Origin: Hippopus hippopus
Lineage: Eukaryota > Mollusca > Bivalvia > Cardiida > Cardiidae
Direction: 5' to 3'
DNA: 64,000 nt
NCBI GenBank assembly: GCA_946811185.2
Contig: OX328108.1
Location: 36,020,493-36,084,492 of the forward strand
The first letter of the stretch is position 1. Every line of letters starts with the position of its first letter. The translations under genes and the position numbers were made by a program. Below the pieces are notes generated by a model that was not told the origin of the DNA, made no database searches, and worked only from the letters and a program-made list of their open reading frames with translations. Positions 36,474-50,100 of this stretch are shown here, piece by piece.

Positions 36474-39400
36474 ACTGTACATTGATACTTTAAATATGCT
36501 AAGATGATCAATGTACAGTGTAGAAACCCCAGAAAAGAAGAAAATAATGTCACAAGTGGCCAAAAAAGACTGAAAACTCTTTCAGTAGCAACTGATTTCT
36601 ACTGCATATATCAAACAAAGGGAACTAAATTTTTATTATTTTTTTTTTTAATCTCTTTTTACCGTAACAAGAAACCCAGTTACGTTGACTACCGTCTCAT
36701 ACGTGCCAGTTACGCACCCACGAAAACACGAAAAATCAACTTACAGCACATTCCATAGCAGACGACACCTCTTGCTTAAGTCAAATATAGGGAATTTTTT
36801 TTGTTCTTTTTTATCTTACTAGCGCCATTTTATTGGCATTGATACTTTGAATATGCTCAGATGATCAATGTACAGTGTAGAAACCCCAGAAGATAATGTC
36901 ACAAGTGCCTAAAAAAGACTGAAAACTCTTTCAGTAGCAACTGATTTCTATTGCATAAATCAAACAAAGGGAACTAAATTTTTATTATTTTTTTTTTAAT
37001 CTCTTTTTATACCGTGACAAGAAATCCAGTTGGGTTGACTACCGTCCCATATGTGCCAGTTATGCGCCCGCGAAAACATGAAAAATCGACTTACGGCACA
37101 TTCCATAGCAGACGACACCTGTTGCTTAAATCAAATATAGGGAATTTTTTTTTGTTCTTTTTTATCTTACTAGGGCCATTGAAATGGCATTGATACTTTG
37201 AATATGCTCAGATGATCAATGTACAGTGTAGAAACCCCAGAAGATAATGTCACAAGTGGCTGAAAAAGATTGAAAACTCTTTCAGTAGCAACTGATTTCT
37301 ATTGCATAAATCAAACAAAGGGAACTAAATTTTTACTTTTTTTGTAATCTCTTTTTACCGTAACAAGAAACCCAGTTACGTTGACTACTCTCTCATACGT
37401 GCCAGTTACGCACCCGCGAAAACACGAAAAATCGACTTATGGCACATTCCATAGCAGACGACACCTCTTGCTTAAGTCAAATATAGGGATTTTTGTGTCT
37501 TCTTTTTTATCTTACTAGGGCCATTTTATTGGCATTGATACTTTGAATATGCTCAGATGATCAATGTACAGTGTAGAAACCCCAGAAAATAAGAACATAA
37601 TGTCACAAGTGGCTGAAAAAGACTGAAAACTCTTTCAGTAGCAACTGATTTCTATTGCATAAATCAAACAAAGGGAACTAAATTTTTATTATTTTTTTTT
37701 TTTTAATCTCTTTTTACCGTAACAAGAAACCCAGTAACGTTGACTACCGTCTCATACGTGCCAGTTACGCACCCACAAAAATACAAAAAATCGACTTACG
37801 GCACATTCCATAGCAGACGACACCTCTTGCTTAAGTCAAATATAGGGAATTTTTTTTGTTCTTTTTTATCTTACTAGGGCCATTTTATTGGCATTGATAC
37901 TTTGAATATGCTCAGATGATCAGTGTACAGTGTAGAAACCCCAGAAGATAATGTCACAAGCAGCTGAAAAAGATTGAAAACTTTTTCAGTAGCAACTGAT
38001 TTCTATTGCATAAATCAAACAAAGGGAACTAAATTTTATTATTTTTTTAATCTCTTTTTACCGTAACAAGAAACCCAGTTACGTTGACTACCGTCTCATA
38101 CGTGCCAGTTACGCACCCGCAAAAACACGAAAAATCGACTTACGGCACATTCCATAGCAGACGACACCTGTTGCTTAAGTCAAATATAGGGAATTTTTTT
38201 TGTTCTTTTTTATCTTACTAGGGCCATTTTATTGGCATTGATACTTTGAATATGCTCAGATGATCAATTTACAGTGTAGAAACCCCAGAAAATAATGTCA
38301 CAAGTGGCTGAAAAAGACTGAAAACTCTTTCAGTAGCAACTGATTTCTATTGGATAAATCAAACAAAGGGAACTAAATTTTTACTTTTTTTGTAATCTCT
38401 TTTTACCGTAACAAGAAACCCAGTTACGTTGACTACCGTCTCATACGTGCCAGTTACGCACCCGCGAAAACACGAAAAATCGACTTACGGCACATTCCAT
38501 AGCAGACGACACCTGTTGCTTAAGTCAAATATAGGGAATTTTTTTTGTTCTTTTTTATCTTACTAGGGCCATTTTATTGGCATTGATACTTTGAATATGC
38601 TCAGATGATCAATTTACAGTGTAGAAACCCCAGAAAATAATGTCACAAGTGGCTGAAAAAGACTGAAAACTCTTTGAGTAGCAACTGATTTCTATTGCAT
38701 AAATCAAACAAAGGGAACTAAATTTTTATTTTTTTTGTAATCTCTTTTTACCGTAAAAAGAAACCCAGTTACGTTGACTACTCTCTCATACGTGCCAGTT
38801 ACGCACCCGCGAAAACACAAAAAATCGACTTACGGCACATTCCATAGCAGACGACACCTGTTGCTTAAGTCAAATATAGGGATTTTTGTTTCTTCTTTTT
38901 TATCTTACTAGGGCCATTTTATTGGCATTGATACTTTGAATATGCTCAGATGATCAATGTACAGTGTAGAAACCCCAGAAAATAAGAAAATAATGTCACA
39001 AGTGGCTGAAAAAGACTGAAAACTCTTTCAGTAGCAAATGATTTCTATTGCATAAATCAAACAAAGGGAACTAAATTTTATTTTTTTTTAATCTCTTTTT
39101 ACCGTAACAAGAAACCCAGTTACGTTGACTACCGTCTCATACGTGCCAGTTATGCGCCCGCGAAAACATGAAAAATCAACTTACGGCACATTCCATAGCA
39201 GACGACACCTGTTGCTTAAATCAAATATAGGGAATTTTTTTTTGTTCTTTTTTATCTTACTAGGGCCATTGAAATGGCATTGAGAGTTTGAATATGCTCA
39301 GATGATCAATGTACAGTGTAGAAACCCCAGAAGATAATGTCACAAGTGCCTAAAAAAGACTGAAAACTCTTACAGTAGCAACTGATTTCTATTGCATAAA

Positions 39401-39618
39401 TCAAACAAAGGGAACTAAATTTTTATTATTTTTTTTTTAATCTCTTTTTATACCGTGACAAGAAATCCAGTTGCGTTGACTACCGTCCCATACGTGCCAG
39501 TTATGCCTCCGCGAAAACATGAAAAATCGACTTACGGCACATTCCATAGCAGACGACACCTGTTGCCTAAGTCAAATATAGGGAAATTTTTGTTTTCGTT
39601 TTCTCTTACTAGGGCCAT
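36474..39618 (+). repeat. Satellite block 4 (about 9 units)
   Basis: Nine units between modules 3 and 4, of mixed classes. Several have the TTTACTTTTTTTGTAATC tract. The frame at 36504-36758 is an accidental reading through a unit and a half. The final unit is the pre-module class, with GAGAGTTTGAATATG in place of GATACTTTG. Confidence 0.94.
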
Positions 39619-40010
39619 TGAATTAGTTACGATTACTATCACACCCATACGTGACCGTTACGTGCTGTGCATAAAATCATAAAATCAACTAGGACACTTT
39701 CGGAGGCAACTGATACCTGTTGCACAAATCAAAGAAAGGTAAACCAAATTCGTTTTCTTACCAAGGTCATGAAAAACATTGAACCAATTTTGGTGACCGT
39801 GTGAGTCATAAGTCGATTTTATGTTTAACCGCTGCACAAAAACATTGATTCAGAAGCAACGGGTTGCTGTTGCATAAACTTTTTCCAATAAGAAATCTTG
39901 TTCTTGTTTGAAGAATTTAGAAATAGGCCAATGAAATACAATAAGATGTAAGAATGACTAATAATAAAAATAGGTAAAATAGATAAAATGGCAAAGTTAG
40001 GGATTCAACC

Positions 40011-40054
40011 TTTGACCATCAGGACCCAAAAAAGGTCTTGGTGCAGGGGTCAAA
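40011..40054 (+). other. Conserved 44-nt hairpin, copy 4
   Basis: Identical by eye to the other copies. Confidence 0.6.
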
Positions 40055-40126
40055 CCCTCTTTGCGATTGAATAGGCTCAAATGACCCGAAGATTTAACAT
40101 AGATATACAGAGATTTCCCCCCCCTT

Positions 40127-40279
40127 CCAATCTGCCAATCAAATCTCAGGCCTCTATTAAATTATCCAATAAGACAAGCTTTGAGAAATTCAATATTGCG
40201 CCCAATCAGCCAATCAAATTGCAGACACACCCACAGAATCATCCAATCAGAAAGCTTTGAGCCATTTGAAATGGCGCCC
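40127..40279 (+). promoter_or_regulatory. CCAAT-box minisatellite, 2 units, copy 4
   Basis: Six CCAAT boxes and the same CCAATAAGACAAGC deletion join as copy 2, so the loss happened once, before the 2.37-kb duplication. Confidence 0.75.
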
Positions 40280-40536
40280 GAAAATATCGATAGAAAACAG
40301 TGAACAAGAATCGGCATAAAAGTGGATTTTAAGTCTTCTTTGAAGGCTGTTATGCAGTCCTTGGCAAACTGCCAGGCATGCACCCTCCACACATGCCAGA
40401 TTTCACTGAAAATGGGCGAAAATTTAAGAAAACAGGGTGACAGAAGACCTTGTTTTGGTGCCTTCTAGCACCTTGCAAGAGTGACTCCCCTGATCTCTTG
40501 ATTCGATTTGCTTTTCTAATTCAGGCCAACTGCCAT

Positions 40537-42302
40537 ATTGTACATTGATACTTTAAATATGCTAAGATGATCAATGTACAGTGTAGAAACCCCAGAAAAG
40601 AAGAAAATAATGTCACAAGTGGCTGAAAAAGACTGAAAACTCTTTCAGTAGCAACTGATTTCTATTGCATAAATCAAACGAAGGGAACTAAATTTTATTA
40701 TTATTTTTTTTAATCTCTTTTTACCGTAACAAGAAACCCAGTTACGTTGACTACTATCTCATACGTGCCAGTTACGCACCCGCGAAAACAGGAAAAATCG
40801 ACTTACGGCACATTCCATAGCAGACGACACCTGTTGCTTAAGTCAAATATAGGGAATTTTTGTTTCTTCTTTTTTATCTTACTAGGGCCATTTTATTGGC
40901 ATTGATACTTTGAATATGCTCAGATGATCAATGTACAGTGTAGAAACCCCAGAAAATAAGAAAATAATGTCACAAGCGGCTGAAAAAGACTGAAAACTCT
41001 TTCAGTAGCAACTGATTTCTATTGCATAAATCAAACAAAGGGAACTAAATTTTTATTATTATTTTTTTGTTAATCTCTTTTTACCGTAACAAGAAACCCA
41101 GTTACGTTGACTACCGTCTCATACGTGCCAGTTACGCACCCGCGAAAACACGAAAAATCGACTTACGGAACATTCCATAGCAGACGACACCTGTTGCTTA
41201 AGTCAAGTATAGGGATATTTGTTTCTTCTTTTTTATCTTACTAGGGCCATTTTATTGGCATTGATACTTTGAATATGCTCAGATGATCAATGTACAGTGT
41301 AGAAATCCCAGAAAATAAGAAAATAATGTCAGAAGTGGCTGAAAAAGACTGAAAACTCTTTCAGTAGCAAGTGATTTCTATTGCATAAATCAAACAAAGG
41401 GAACTAAATTTTTATTATTATTTTTTTTTAATCTCTTTTTACCGTAACAAGAAACCCAGTTACGTTGACTACCGTCTCATACGTGCCAGTTACGCACCCG
41501 CGAAAACACGAAAAATCGACTTACGGCACATTCCATAGCAGACGACACCTGTTGCTTAAGTCAAATATAGGGATTTTTGTTTCTTCTTTTTTATCTTACT
41601 AGGGCCATTTTATTGGCATTGATACTTTGAATATGCTCAGATGATCAATGTACAGTGTAGAAACCCCAGAAGATAATGTCACAAGTGGCTGAAAAAAGAT
41701 TGAAAACTCTTTCAGTTGCAACTGATTTCTATTGCATAAATCAAACAAAGGGAACTAAATTTTATTATTTTTTTAATCTCTTTTTACCGTAACAGAAACC
41801 CAGTTACGTTGACTATCGTCTCATACGTGCCAGTTATGCGCCCGCAAAAACATGAAAAATCGACTTACGGCACATTCCATAGCAGACGACACCTGTTGCT
41901 TAAATCAAATATAGGGAATTTTTCTTTGTTCTTTTTTATCTTACTAGGGCCATTGAAATGGCATCGATAGTTTGAATATGCTCAGATGATCAATGTACAG
42001 TGTAGAAACCCCAGAAGATAATGTCACAAGTGCCTAAAAAAGACTGAAAACTCTTTCAGTAGCAACTGATTTCTATTGCATAAATCAAACAAAGGGAACT
42101 AAATTTTTATTATTTTTTTTTTAATCTCTTTTTATACCGTGACAAGAAATCCAGTTGCGTTGACTACCGTCCCATACGTGCCAGTTATGCGCCCGCGAAA
42201 ACATGAAAAATCGACTTACGGCACATTCCATAGCAGACGACACCTGTTGCCTAAGTCAAATATAGGGAAATTTTTTTTTTCGTTTTCTCTTACTAGGGCC
42301 AT
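40537..42302 (+). repeat. Satellite block 5 (about 5 units)
   Basis: The first three units are the right part of the segment duplicated from 19027-20150. One ordinary unit follows, with a small deletion (GTAACAGAAACCC near 41791) and CTTTCAGTTGC. The last is a pre-module unit starting GGCATCGATAGTTTG. The CGAT change in that unit breaks the left arm of the usual inverted repeat. Confidence 0.94.
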
Positions 42303-42694
42303 TGAATTGGTTACGATGACTATCGCACCCATACGTGACCGTTACGTGCTGTGCATAAAATCATAAAATCAACTAGGACACTTTCGGAGGCAACTGATAC
42401 CTGTTGCACAAATCAAAGAAAGGTAGACCAATTTCGTTTTCTTACCAAGGTCATGAAAAACATTGAACCAATTTTGGTGACCGTGTGAGTCATAAGTCGA
42501 TTTTATGTTTAACCGCTGCGCAAAAACATTGATTCAGAAGCAACGGGTTGCTGTTGCATAAACTTTTTCCAATAAGAAATCTTGTTCTTGTTTGAAGAAT
42601 TTAGAAATAGGCCAATGAAATACAATAAGATGTAAGAATGACTAATAATAAAAATAGGTAAAATAGATAAAATGGCAAAGTTAGGGATTCAACC

Positions 42695-42738
42695 TTTGAC
42701 CATCAGGACCCAAAAAAGGTCTTGGTGCAGGGGTCAAA
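42695..42738 (+). other. Conserved 44-nt hairpin, copy 5
   Basis: Identical by eye to the other copies. Confidence 0.6.
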
Positions 42739-42809
42739 CCCTCTTTGCGATTGAATAGGCTCAAATGACCCGAAGATTTAACATAGATATACAGAGATTT
42801 CCCCCCCTT

Positions 42810-43113
42810 CCAATCTGCCAATCAAATCTCAGGCCTCTATTAAATTATCCAATCACAGAAGCTTTTAGAAAATCAAAATGGCGTCCAATCAGCCAATCAA
42901 ATATCATCCCTCTCTTCAAATTATCCAATCAGAAAAGCTTTGAGAAATTCAATATTGCGCCCAATCAGCCAATCAAATATCATCCCTCTCTTCAAATTAT
43001 CCAATCAGAAAAGCTTTGAGAAATTCAATATTGCGCCCAATCAGCCAATCAAATTGCAGACACACCCACAGAATCATCCAATCAGAAAGCTTTGAGCCAT
43101 TTGAAATGGCGCC
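42810..43113 (+). promoter_or_regulatory. CCAAT-box minisatellite, 4 units, copy 5
   Basis: Twelve CCAAT boxes. The second and third units are identical to each other, both with the private CAAATATCATCCC, so the extra unit is a fresh tandem duplication. Confidence 0.78.
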
Positions 43114-43371
43114 CGAAAATATCGATAGAAAACAGTGAACAAGAATCGGCATAAAAGTGGATTTTAAGTCTTCTTTGAAGGCTGTTATGCAGTCCTTGGC
43201 AAACTGCCAGGCATGCACCCTCCACACATGCCAGATTTCACTGAAAATGGGCGAAAATTTAAGAAAACAGGGTGACAGAAGACCTTGTTTAGGTGCCTTC
43301 TAGCACCTTGCAAGAGTGACTTCCCCTGATCTCTTGATTCGATTTGCTTTTCTAATCAGGCCAACTGCCAT

Positions 43372-46187
43372 ACTGTACATTGATACTTTAAATATTCTAA
43401 GATGATCAATGTACAGTGTAGAAACCCCAGAAAAGAAGAAAATAATGTCACAAGTGGCCAAAAAAGACTGAAAACTCTTTCAGTAGCAACTGATTTCTAT
43501 TGCATAAATCAAACAAAGGGAACTAAATTTTATTATTATTTTTTTAATCTCTTTTTACCGTAACAAGAAACCCAGTTATGTTGACTACCGTCTCATACGT
43601 GCCAGTTACGCACCCGCGAAAACACGAAAAATCGACTTACGGCACATTCCATAGCAGACGACACCTGTTGCTTAAGTCAAATATAGGGAATTTTTTTTTG
43701 TTCTTTTTTATCTTACTAGGGCCATTGAAATGGCATTGATACTTTGAATATGCTCAGATGATCAATGTACAGTGTAGAAACCCCAGAAGATAATGTCACA
43801 AGTGGCTGAAAAAGATTGAAAACTCTTTCAGTAGCAACTGATTTCTATTGCATAAATCAAACAAAGGGAACTAAATGTTTACTTTTTTTGTAATCTCTTT
43901 TTACCGTAACAAGAAACCCAGTTACGTTGACTACTCTCTCATACGTGCCAGTTACGCACCCGCGAAAACACGAAAAATCGACTTATGGCACATTCCATAG
44001 CAGACGACACCTCTTGCTTAAGTCAAATATAGGGATTTTTGTGTCTTCTTTTTTATCTTACTAGGGCCATTTTATTGGCATTGATACTTTCAATATGCTC
44101 AGATGATCAATGTACAGTGTAGAAACCCCAGAAAATAAGAAAATAATGTCACAAGTGGCTGAAAAAGACTGAAAACTCTTTCAGTAGCAACTGATTTCTA
44201 TTGCATAAATCAAACAAAGGGAACTAAATTTTTATTATTATTTTTTTTTTTAATCTCTTTTTATACCGTGACAAGAAATCCAGTTGCGTTGACTACCGTC
44301 CCATACGTGCCAGTTATGCGCCCGCGAAAACATGAAAAATCGACTTACAGCACATTCCATGGCAGACGACACCTGTTGCCTAAGTCAAATATAGGGCATT
44401 TCTTTTTGTTCTTTTTTATCTTACTAGGCCCATTGAAATGGCATTGATACTTTGAATATGCTCAGATGATCAATGTACAGTGTAGAAACCCCAGAAAATA
44501 AGAAAATAATGTCACAAGTGGCCAAAAAAGACTGAAAACTCTTTCAGTAGCAACTGATTTCTATTGCATAAATCAAACAAAGGGAACTAAATTTTTAATT
44601 TTTTTTTTAATCTCTTTTACCGTAACAAGCAACCCAGTTACGTTGACTACTCTCTCATACGTGCCACTTACGCACCCGGGAAAACACGAAAAATCGACTT
44701 ACGGCACATTCCATAGCAGACGACACCTGTTGCTTAAGTCAAATATAGGGATTTTTGTTTCTTCTTTTTGATCTTACTAGGGCCATTTTATTGGCATTGA
44801 TACTTTGAATATGCTCAGATGATCAATGTATAGTGTAGAAACCCCAGAAGATAATGTCACAAGTGGCTGAAAAAGCTTGAAAACTCTTTCAGTAGCAACT
44901 GATTTCTATTGCATAAATCAAACAAAGGGAACTAAATTTTTTACCTTTTTTGTAATCGCTTTTTACCGTAACAAGAAACCCAGTTACGTTGACTACTCTC
45001 TCATACGTGCCAGTTACGCACCCGCGAAAACACGAAAAATCGACTTATGGCACATTCCATAGCAGACGACACCTGTTGCTTAAGTCAAATATAGGGGTTT
45101 TTTGTTTCTTCTTTTTTATCTTACTAGGGCCATTTTATTGGCATTGATACTTTGATTATGCTCAGATGATCAATGTACAGTGTAGAAACCCCAGAAAATA
45201 AGAAAATAATGTCAGAAGTGGCTGAGAAAGACTGAAAACTCTTTCAGTAGCAACTGATTTGTATTGCATAAATCAAACAAAGGGAACTAAATTTTTATTA
45301 TTTTTTTTTTTAATCTCTTTTTACCGTAACAAGAAACCCAGTTACGTTGACTACCGTCTCATACGTGCCAGTTACGCACCCGCGAAAACACGAAAAATCG
45401 ACTTACGGCACATTCCATAGCAGACGACACCTCTTGCTTAAGTCAAATATAGGGAATTTTTTTTGTTCTTTTTTATCTTACTAGGGCCATTTTATTGGCA
45501 TTGATACTTTGAATATGCTCAGATGATCAATGTACAGTGTAGAAACCCCAGAAAATAATGTCACAAGTGGCTGTAAAAGACTGAAAACTCTTTCAGTAGC
45601 AACTGATTTCTATTGCATAAATCAAACAAAGGGAACTAAATTTTTACTTTTTTTGTAATCTCTTTTTACCGTAACAAGAAACCCAGTTACGTTGACTACC
45701 GTCTCATACGTGCCAGTTACGCACCCACGAAAACACGAAAAATCGACTTACGGCACATTCCATAGCAGACGACACCTCTTGCTTAAGTCAAATATAGGGA
45801 ATTTTTTTTGTTCTTTTTTATCTTACTAGGGCCATTTTATTGGCATTGATACTTTGAATATGCTCAGATGATCAATGTACAGTGTAAAAACCCCAGAAGA
45901 TAATGTCACAAGTGCGTAAAAAAGACGGAAAACTCTTTCAGTAGCAACTGATTTCTATTGCATAAATCAAACAAAGGGAACTAAACTTTATTATTATTTT
46001 TTTTTTTAATCTCTTTTTATACCGTGACAAGAAACCCAGTTGCGTTGACTACCGTCCCATACGTGCCAGTTATGCGCCCGCGAAAACATGAAAAATCGAC
46101 CTACGGCACATTCCATAGCAGACGACACCTCTTGCCTAAGTCAAATATAGGGAAATTTTTTTTTTCGTTTTCTCTTACTAGGGCCAT
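43372..46187 (+). repeat. Satellite block 6 (about 8 units)
   Basis: Eight units of mixed class, with more single-base differences from the common form than the 9-30 kb region (for example GTAACAAGCAACCC near 44620, TACCTTTTTTGTAATCGC near 44941 and GATTATGCTC near 45152). The last unit is the pre-module class. Frames at 44877-45062 and 46024-46251 are not genes. Confidence 0.94.
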
Positions 46188-46579
46188 TGAATTGGTTACG
46201 ATGACTATCGCACCCATACGTGACCGTTACGTGCTGTGCATAAAATCATAAAATCAACTAGGACACTTTCGGAGGCAACTGATACCTGTTGCACAAATCA
46301 AAGAAAGGTAAACCAAATTCATTTTCTTACCAAGGTCATGAAAAACATTGAACCAATTTTGGTGACCGTGTGAGTCATAAGTCGATTTTATGTTTAACCG
46401 CTGCGCAAAAACATTGATTCAGAAGCAACGGGTTGCTGTTGCATAAACTTTTTCCAATAAGAAATCTTGTTCTTGTTTGAAGAATTTAGAAATAGGCCAA
46501 TGAAATACAATAAGATGTAAGAATGACTAATAATAAAAATAGGTAAAATAGATAAAATGGCAAAGTTAGGGATTCAACC

Positions 46580-46623
46580 TTTGACCATCAGGACCCAAAA
46601 AAGGTCTTGGTGCAGGGGTCAAA
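46580..46623 (+). other. Conserved 44-nt hairpin, copy 6
   Basis: Identical by eye to the other copies. Confidence 0.6.
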
Positions 46624-46695
46624 CCCTCTTTGCGATTGAATAGGCTCAAATGACCAGAAGATTTAACATAGATATACAGAGATTCCCCCCCCCTT

Positions 46696-46923
46696 CCAAT
46701 CTGCCAATCAAATCTCAGGCCTCTATTAAATTATCCAATCACAGAAGCTTTTAGAAAATCAAAATGGCGTCCAATCAGCCAATCAAATCTCATCCCTCTC
46801 TTCAAATTATCCAATCAGAAAAGCTTTGAGAAATTCAATATTGCGCCCAATCAGCCAATCAAATTGCAGACACACCCACAGAATCATCCAATCAGAAAGC
46901 TTTGAGCCATTTGAAATGGCGCC
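46696..46923 (+). promoter_or_regulatory. CCAAT-box minisatellite, 3 units, copy 6
   Basis: Nine CCAAT boxes with the standard spacing. No changes in the boxes were seen. Confidence 0.75.
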
Positions 46924-47181
46924 CGAAAATATCGATAGAAAACAGTGAACAAGAATCGGCATAAAAGTGGATTTTAAGTCTTCTTTGAAGGCTGTTATGA
47001 GTCCTTGGCAAACTGCCAGGCATGCACCCTCCACACATGCCAGATTTCACTGAAAATGGGCGAAAATTTAAGAAAACAGGGTGACAGAAGACCTTGTTAT
47101 TGTGCCTTCTAGCACCTTGCAAGAGTGACTTCCCCTGATCTCTTGATTCGATTTGCTTTTCTAATTCAGGCCAACTGCCAT

Positions 47182-50100
47182 ACTGTACATTGATACTTTA
47201 AATATGCTAAGATGATCAATGTACAGTGTAGAAACCCCAGAAAAGAAGAAAATAATGTCACAAGTGGCCAAAAAAGACTGAAAACTCTTTCAGTAGCAAC
47301 TGATTTCTATTGCATAAATCAAACAAAGGGAACTAAATTTTATTATTATTTTTTTTAGTCTCTTTTTACCGTAACAAGAAACCCAGTTACATTGACTACT
47401 GTCTCATACGTGCCAGTTACGCACCCGCGAAAACACGAAAAATCGACTTACGGCACATTCCATAGCAGACGACACCTGTTGCTTAAGTCAAATATAGGGA
47501 ATTTTTTTTGTTCTTTTTTATCTTACTAGGGCCATTTTATTGGCATTGATACTTTGAATATGCTCAGATGATCAATTTACAGTGTAGAAACCCCAGAAAA
47601 TAATGTCACAAGTGGCTGTAAAAGACTGAAAACTCTTTCAGTAGCAACTGATTTCTATTGCATAAATCAAACAAAGGGAACTAAATTTTATTATTATTTT
47701 TTTTAGTCTCTTTTTACCGTAACAAGAAACCCAGTTACATTGACTACTGTCTCATACGTGCCAGTTACGCACCCGCGAAAACACGAAAAATCGACTTACG
47801 GCACATTCCATAGCAGACGACACCTGTTGCTTAAGTCAAATATAGGGAATTTTTTTTGTTCTTTTTTATCTTACTAGGGCCATTTTATTGGCATTGATAC
47901 TTTGAATATGCTCAGATGATCAATTTACAGTGTAGAAACCCCAGAAAATAAGGTCACAAGTGGCTGTAAAAGACTGAAAACTCTTTCAGTAGCAACTGAT
48001 TTCTATTGCATAAATCAAACAAAGGGAACTAAATTTTTACTTTTTTTGTAATCTCTTTTTACCGTAACAAGAAACCCAGTTACGTTGACTACCGTCTCAT
48101 ACGTGCCAGTTACGCACCCGCGAAAACACGAAAAATCGACTTACGGCACATTCCATAGCAGACGACACCTCTTGCTTAAGTCAAATATAGGGAATTTTTT
48201 TTGTTCTTTTTTATCTTACTAGGGCCATTGAAATGGCATTGATACTTTGAATATGCTCAGATGATCAATGTACAGTGTAGAAACCCAAGAAGATAATGTC
48301 ACAAGTGCCTAAAAAAGACTGAAAACTCTTTCAGTAGCAACTGATTTCTATTGCATAAATCAAACAAAGGGAACTAAATTTTATTATTTTTTTAATCTCT
48401 TTTTACCGTAACAAGAAACCCAGTTACGTTGACTACCGTCTCATACGTGCCAGTTATGCACCCGCGAAAACACGAAAAATCGACTTACGGCACATTCCAT
48501 AGCAGACGACACCTCTTGCTTAAGTCAAATATAGGGAATTTTTTTTGTTCTTTTTTATCTTACTAGGGCCATTTTATTGGCCTTGATACTTTGAATATTA
48601 TCAGATGATCAATGTACAGTGTAGAAACCCCAGAAAATAATGTCACAAGTGCCTAAAAAAGACTGAAAACTCTTTCAGTAGCAACTGATTTCTACTGCAT
48701 AAATCAAACAAAGGGAACTAAATTTTTATTATTATTTTTTTTAATCTCTTTTTATACCGTGACAAGAAATCCAGTTGCGTTGACTACCGTCCCATACGTG
48801 CCAGTTATGCGCCCGCGAAAACATGAAAAATCGACTTAGGGCACATTCCATAGCAGACGACACCTGTTGCCTAAGTCAAATATAGGGAATTATTTTTTTG
48901 TTCTTTTTTATCTTACTAGGCCCATTTAAATTGCATTGATACTTTCAATATGCTCAGATGATCATTGTACAGTGTAGAAACCCCAGAAAATAAGAAAATA
49001 ATGTCACAAGTGGCTTAAAAATACTGAAAACTCTTTCAGTAGCAACTGATTTCTATTGCATAAATCAAACAAAGGGAACTAAATTCTTATTACGCACCCG
49101 CGAAAACACGAAAAATCGACTTACGGCACATTCCATAGCAGACGACAACTCTTGCTTAAGTCAAATATAGGGAACTTTTTTTGTTCTTTTTTATCTAACT
49201 AGGGCCATTTTATTGGCATTGATACTTTGAATATGCTCAGATGATCAATTTACAGTGTAGAAACCCCAGAAGATAATGTCACAAGTGGCTGAAAAAGATT
49301 GAAAACTCTTTCAGTAGCAACTGATTTCTATTGCATAAATCAAACAAAGGGAACTAAATTTTATTATTTTTTTAATCTCTTTTTACCGTAACAAGAAACC
49401 CAGTTACATTGACTACTTTCTCATACGTGCCAGTTACGCACCCGCGAAAACACGAAAAATCGACTTACGGCACATTCCATAGCAGACAACAACTGTTGCT
49501 TAAGTCAAATATAGGGAATTTTTTTTGTTCTTTTTTATCTTACTAGGGCCATTTTATTGGCATTGATACTTTGAATATGCTCAGATGATCAATTTACAGT
49601 GTAGAAACCCCAGAAAATAATGTCAGTAGTGGCTGTAAAGGACTGAAAACTCTTTCAGTAGCAACTGATTTCTATTGCATAAATCAATCAAAGGGAACTA
49701 AATTTTTACTTTTTTTGTAATCTCTTTTTACCGTAACAAGAAACCCAGTTACGTTGACTACCGTCTCATATGTGCCAATTACGCACCCGCGAAAACACAA
49801 AAAATCGTCTTACGGCACATTCCATAGCAGACGACACCTGTTGATTAAGTCAAATATAGGGATTTTTGTTTCTTTTTTTTTATCTTACTAGGGCCATTTT
49901 ATTGGCATTGATACTTTGAATATGCTCAGATGATCAATGTACAGTGTAGAAACCCCAGAAAATAAGAAAAAAATGTCACAAGTGGTCAAAAAAGACTGAA
50001 AACTCTTTCAGTAGCAACTGATTTCTATTGCATAAATCAAACAAAGGGAACTAAATTTTATTATTATTTTTTTTAGTCTCTTTTTACCGTAACAAGAAAC

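Larger units (their letters stand above)
39619..40536 (+). repeat. Promoter-like module, copy 4 (918 bp)
   Basis: Part of the duplicated segment shared with copy 2; it differs by one C in the C-tract. It has two CCAAT units, CATAAAAG at 40315-40322 and the same one-mismatch border palindrome as copy 2. Confidence 0.9.
42303..43371 (+). repeat. Promoter-like module, copy 5 (1069 bp)
   Basis: The longest module, because one CCAAT unit is duplicated. Private changes are AAGGTAGACCAATTTCG near 42420, CTTGTTTAGGTGCC, a two-base loss at TTCTAATCAGGCC and AAATATTCTAAG at the border. CATAAAAG is at 43150-43157. Confidence 0.9.
46188..47181 (+). repeat. Promoter-like module, copy 6 (994 bp)
   Basis: A three-CCAAT-unit module. 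A one-base deletion (TTATGAGTCC for TTATGCAGTCC near 46998) shifts the minus-strand frame that stays open in other copies. Other changes are TGACCAGAAG and CCTTGTTATTGTGCC. The TATA-like box is at 46960-46967. Confidence 0.9.
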
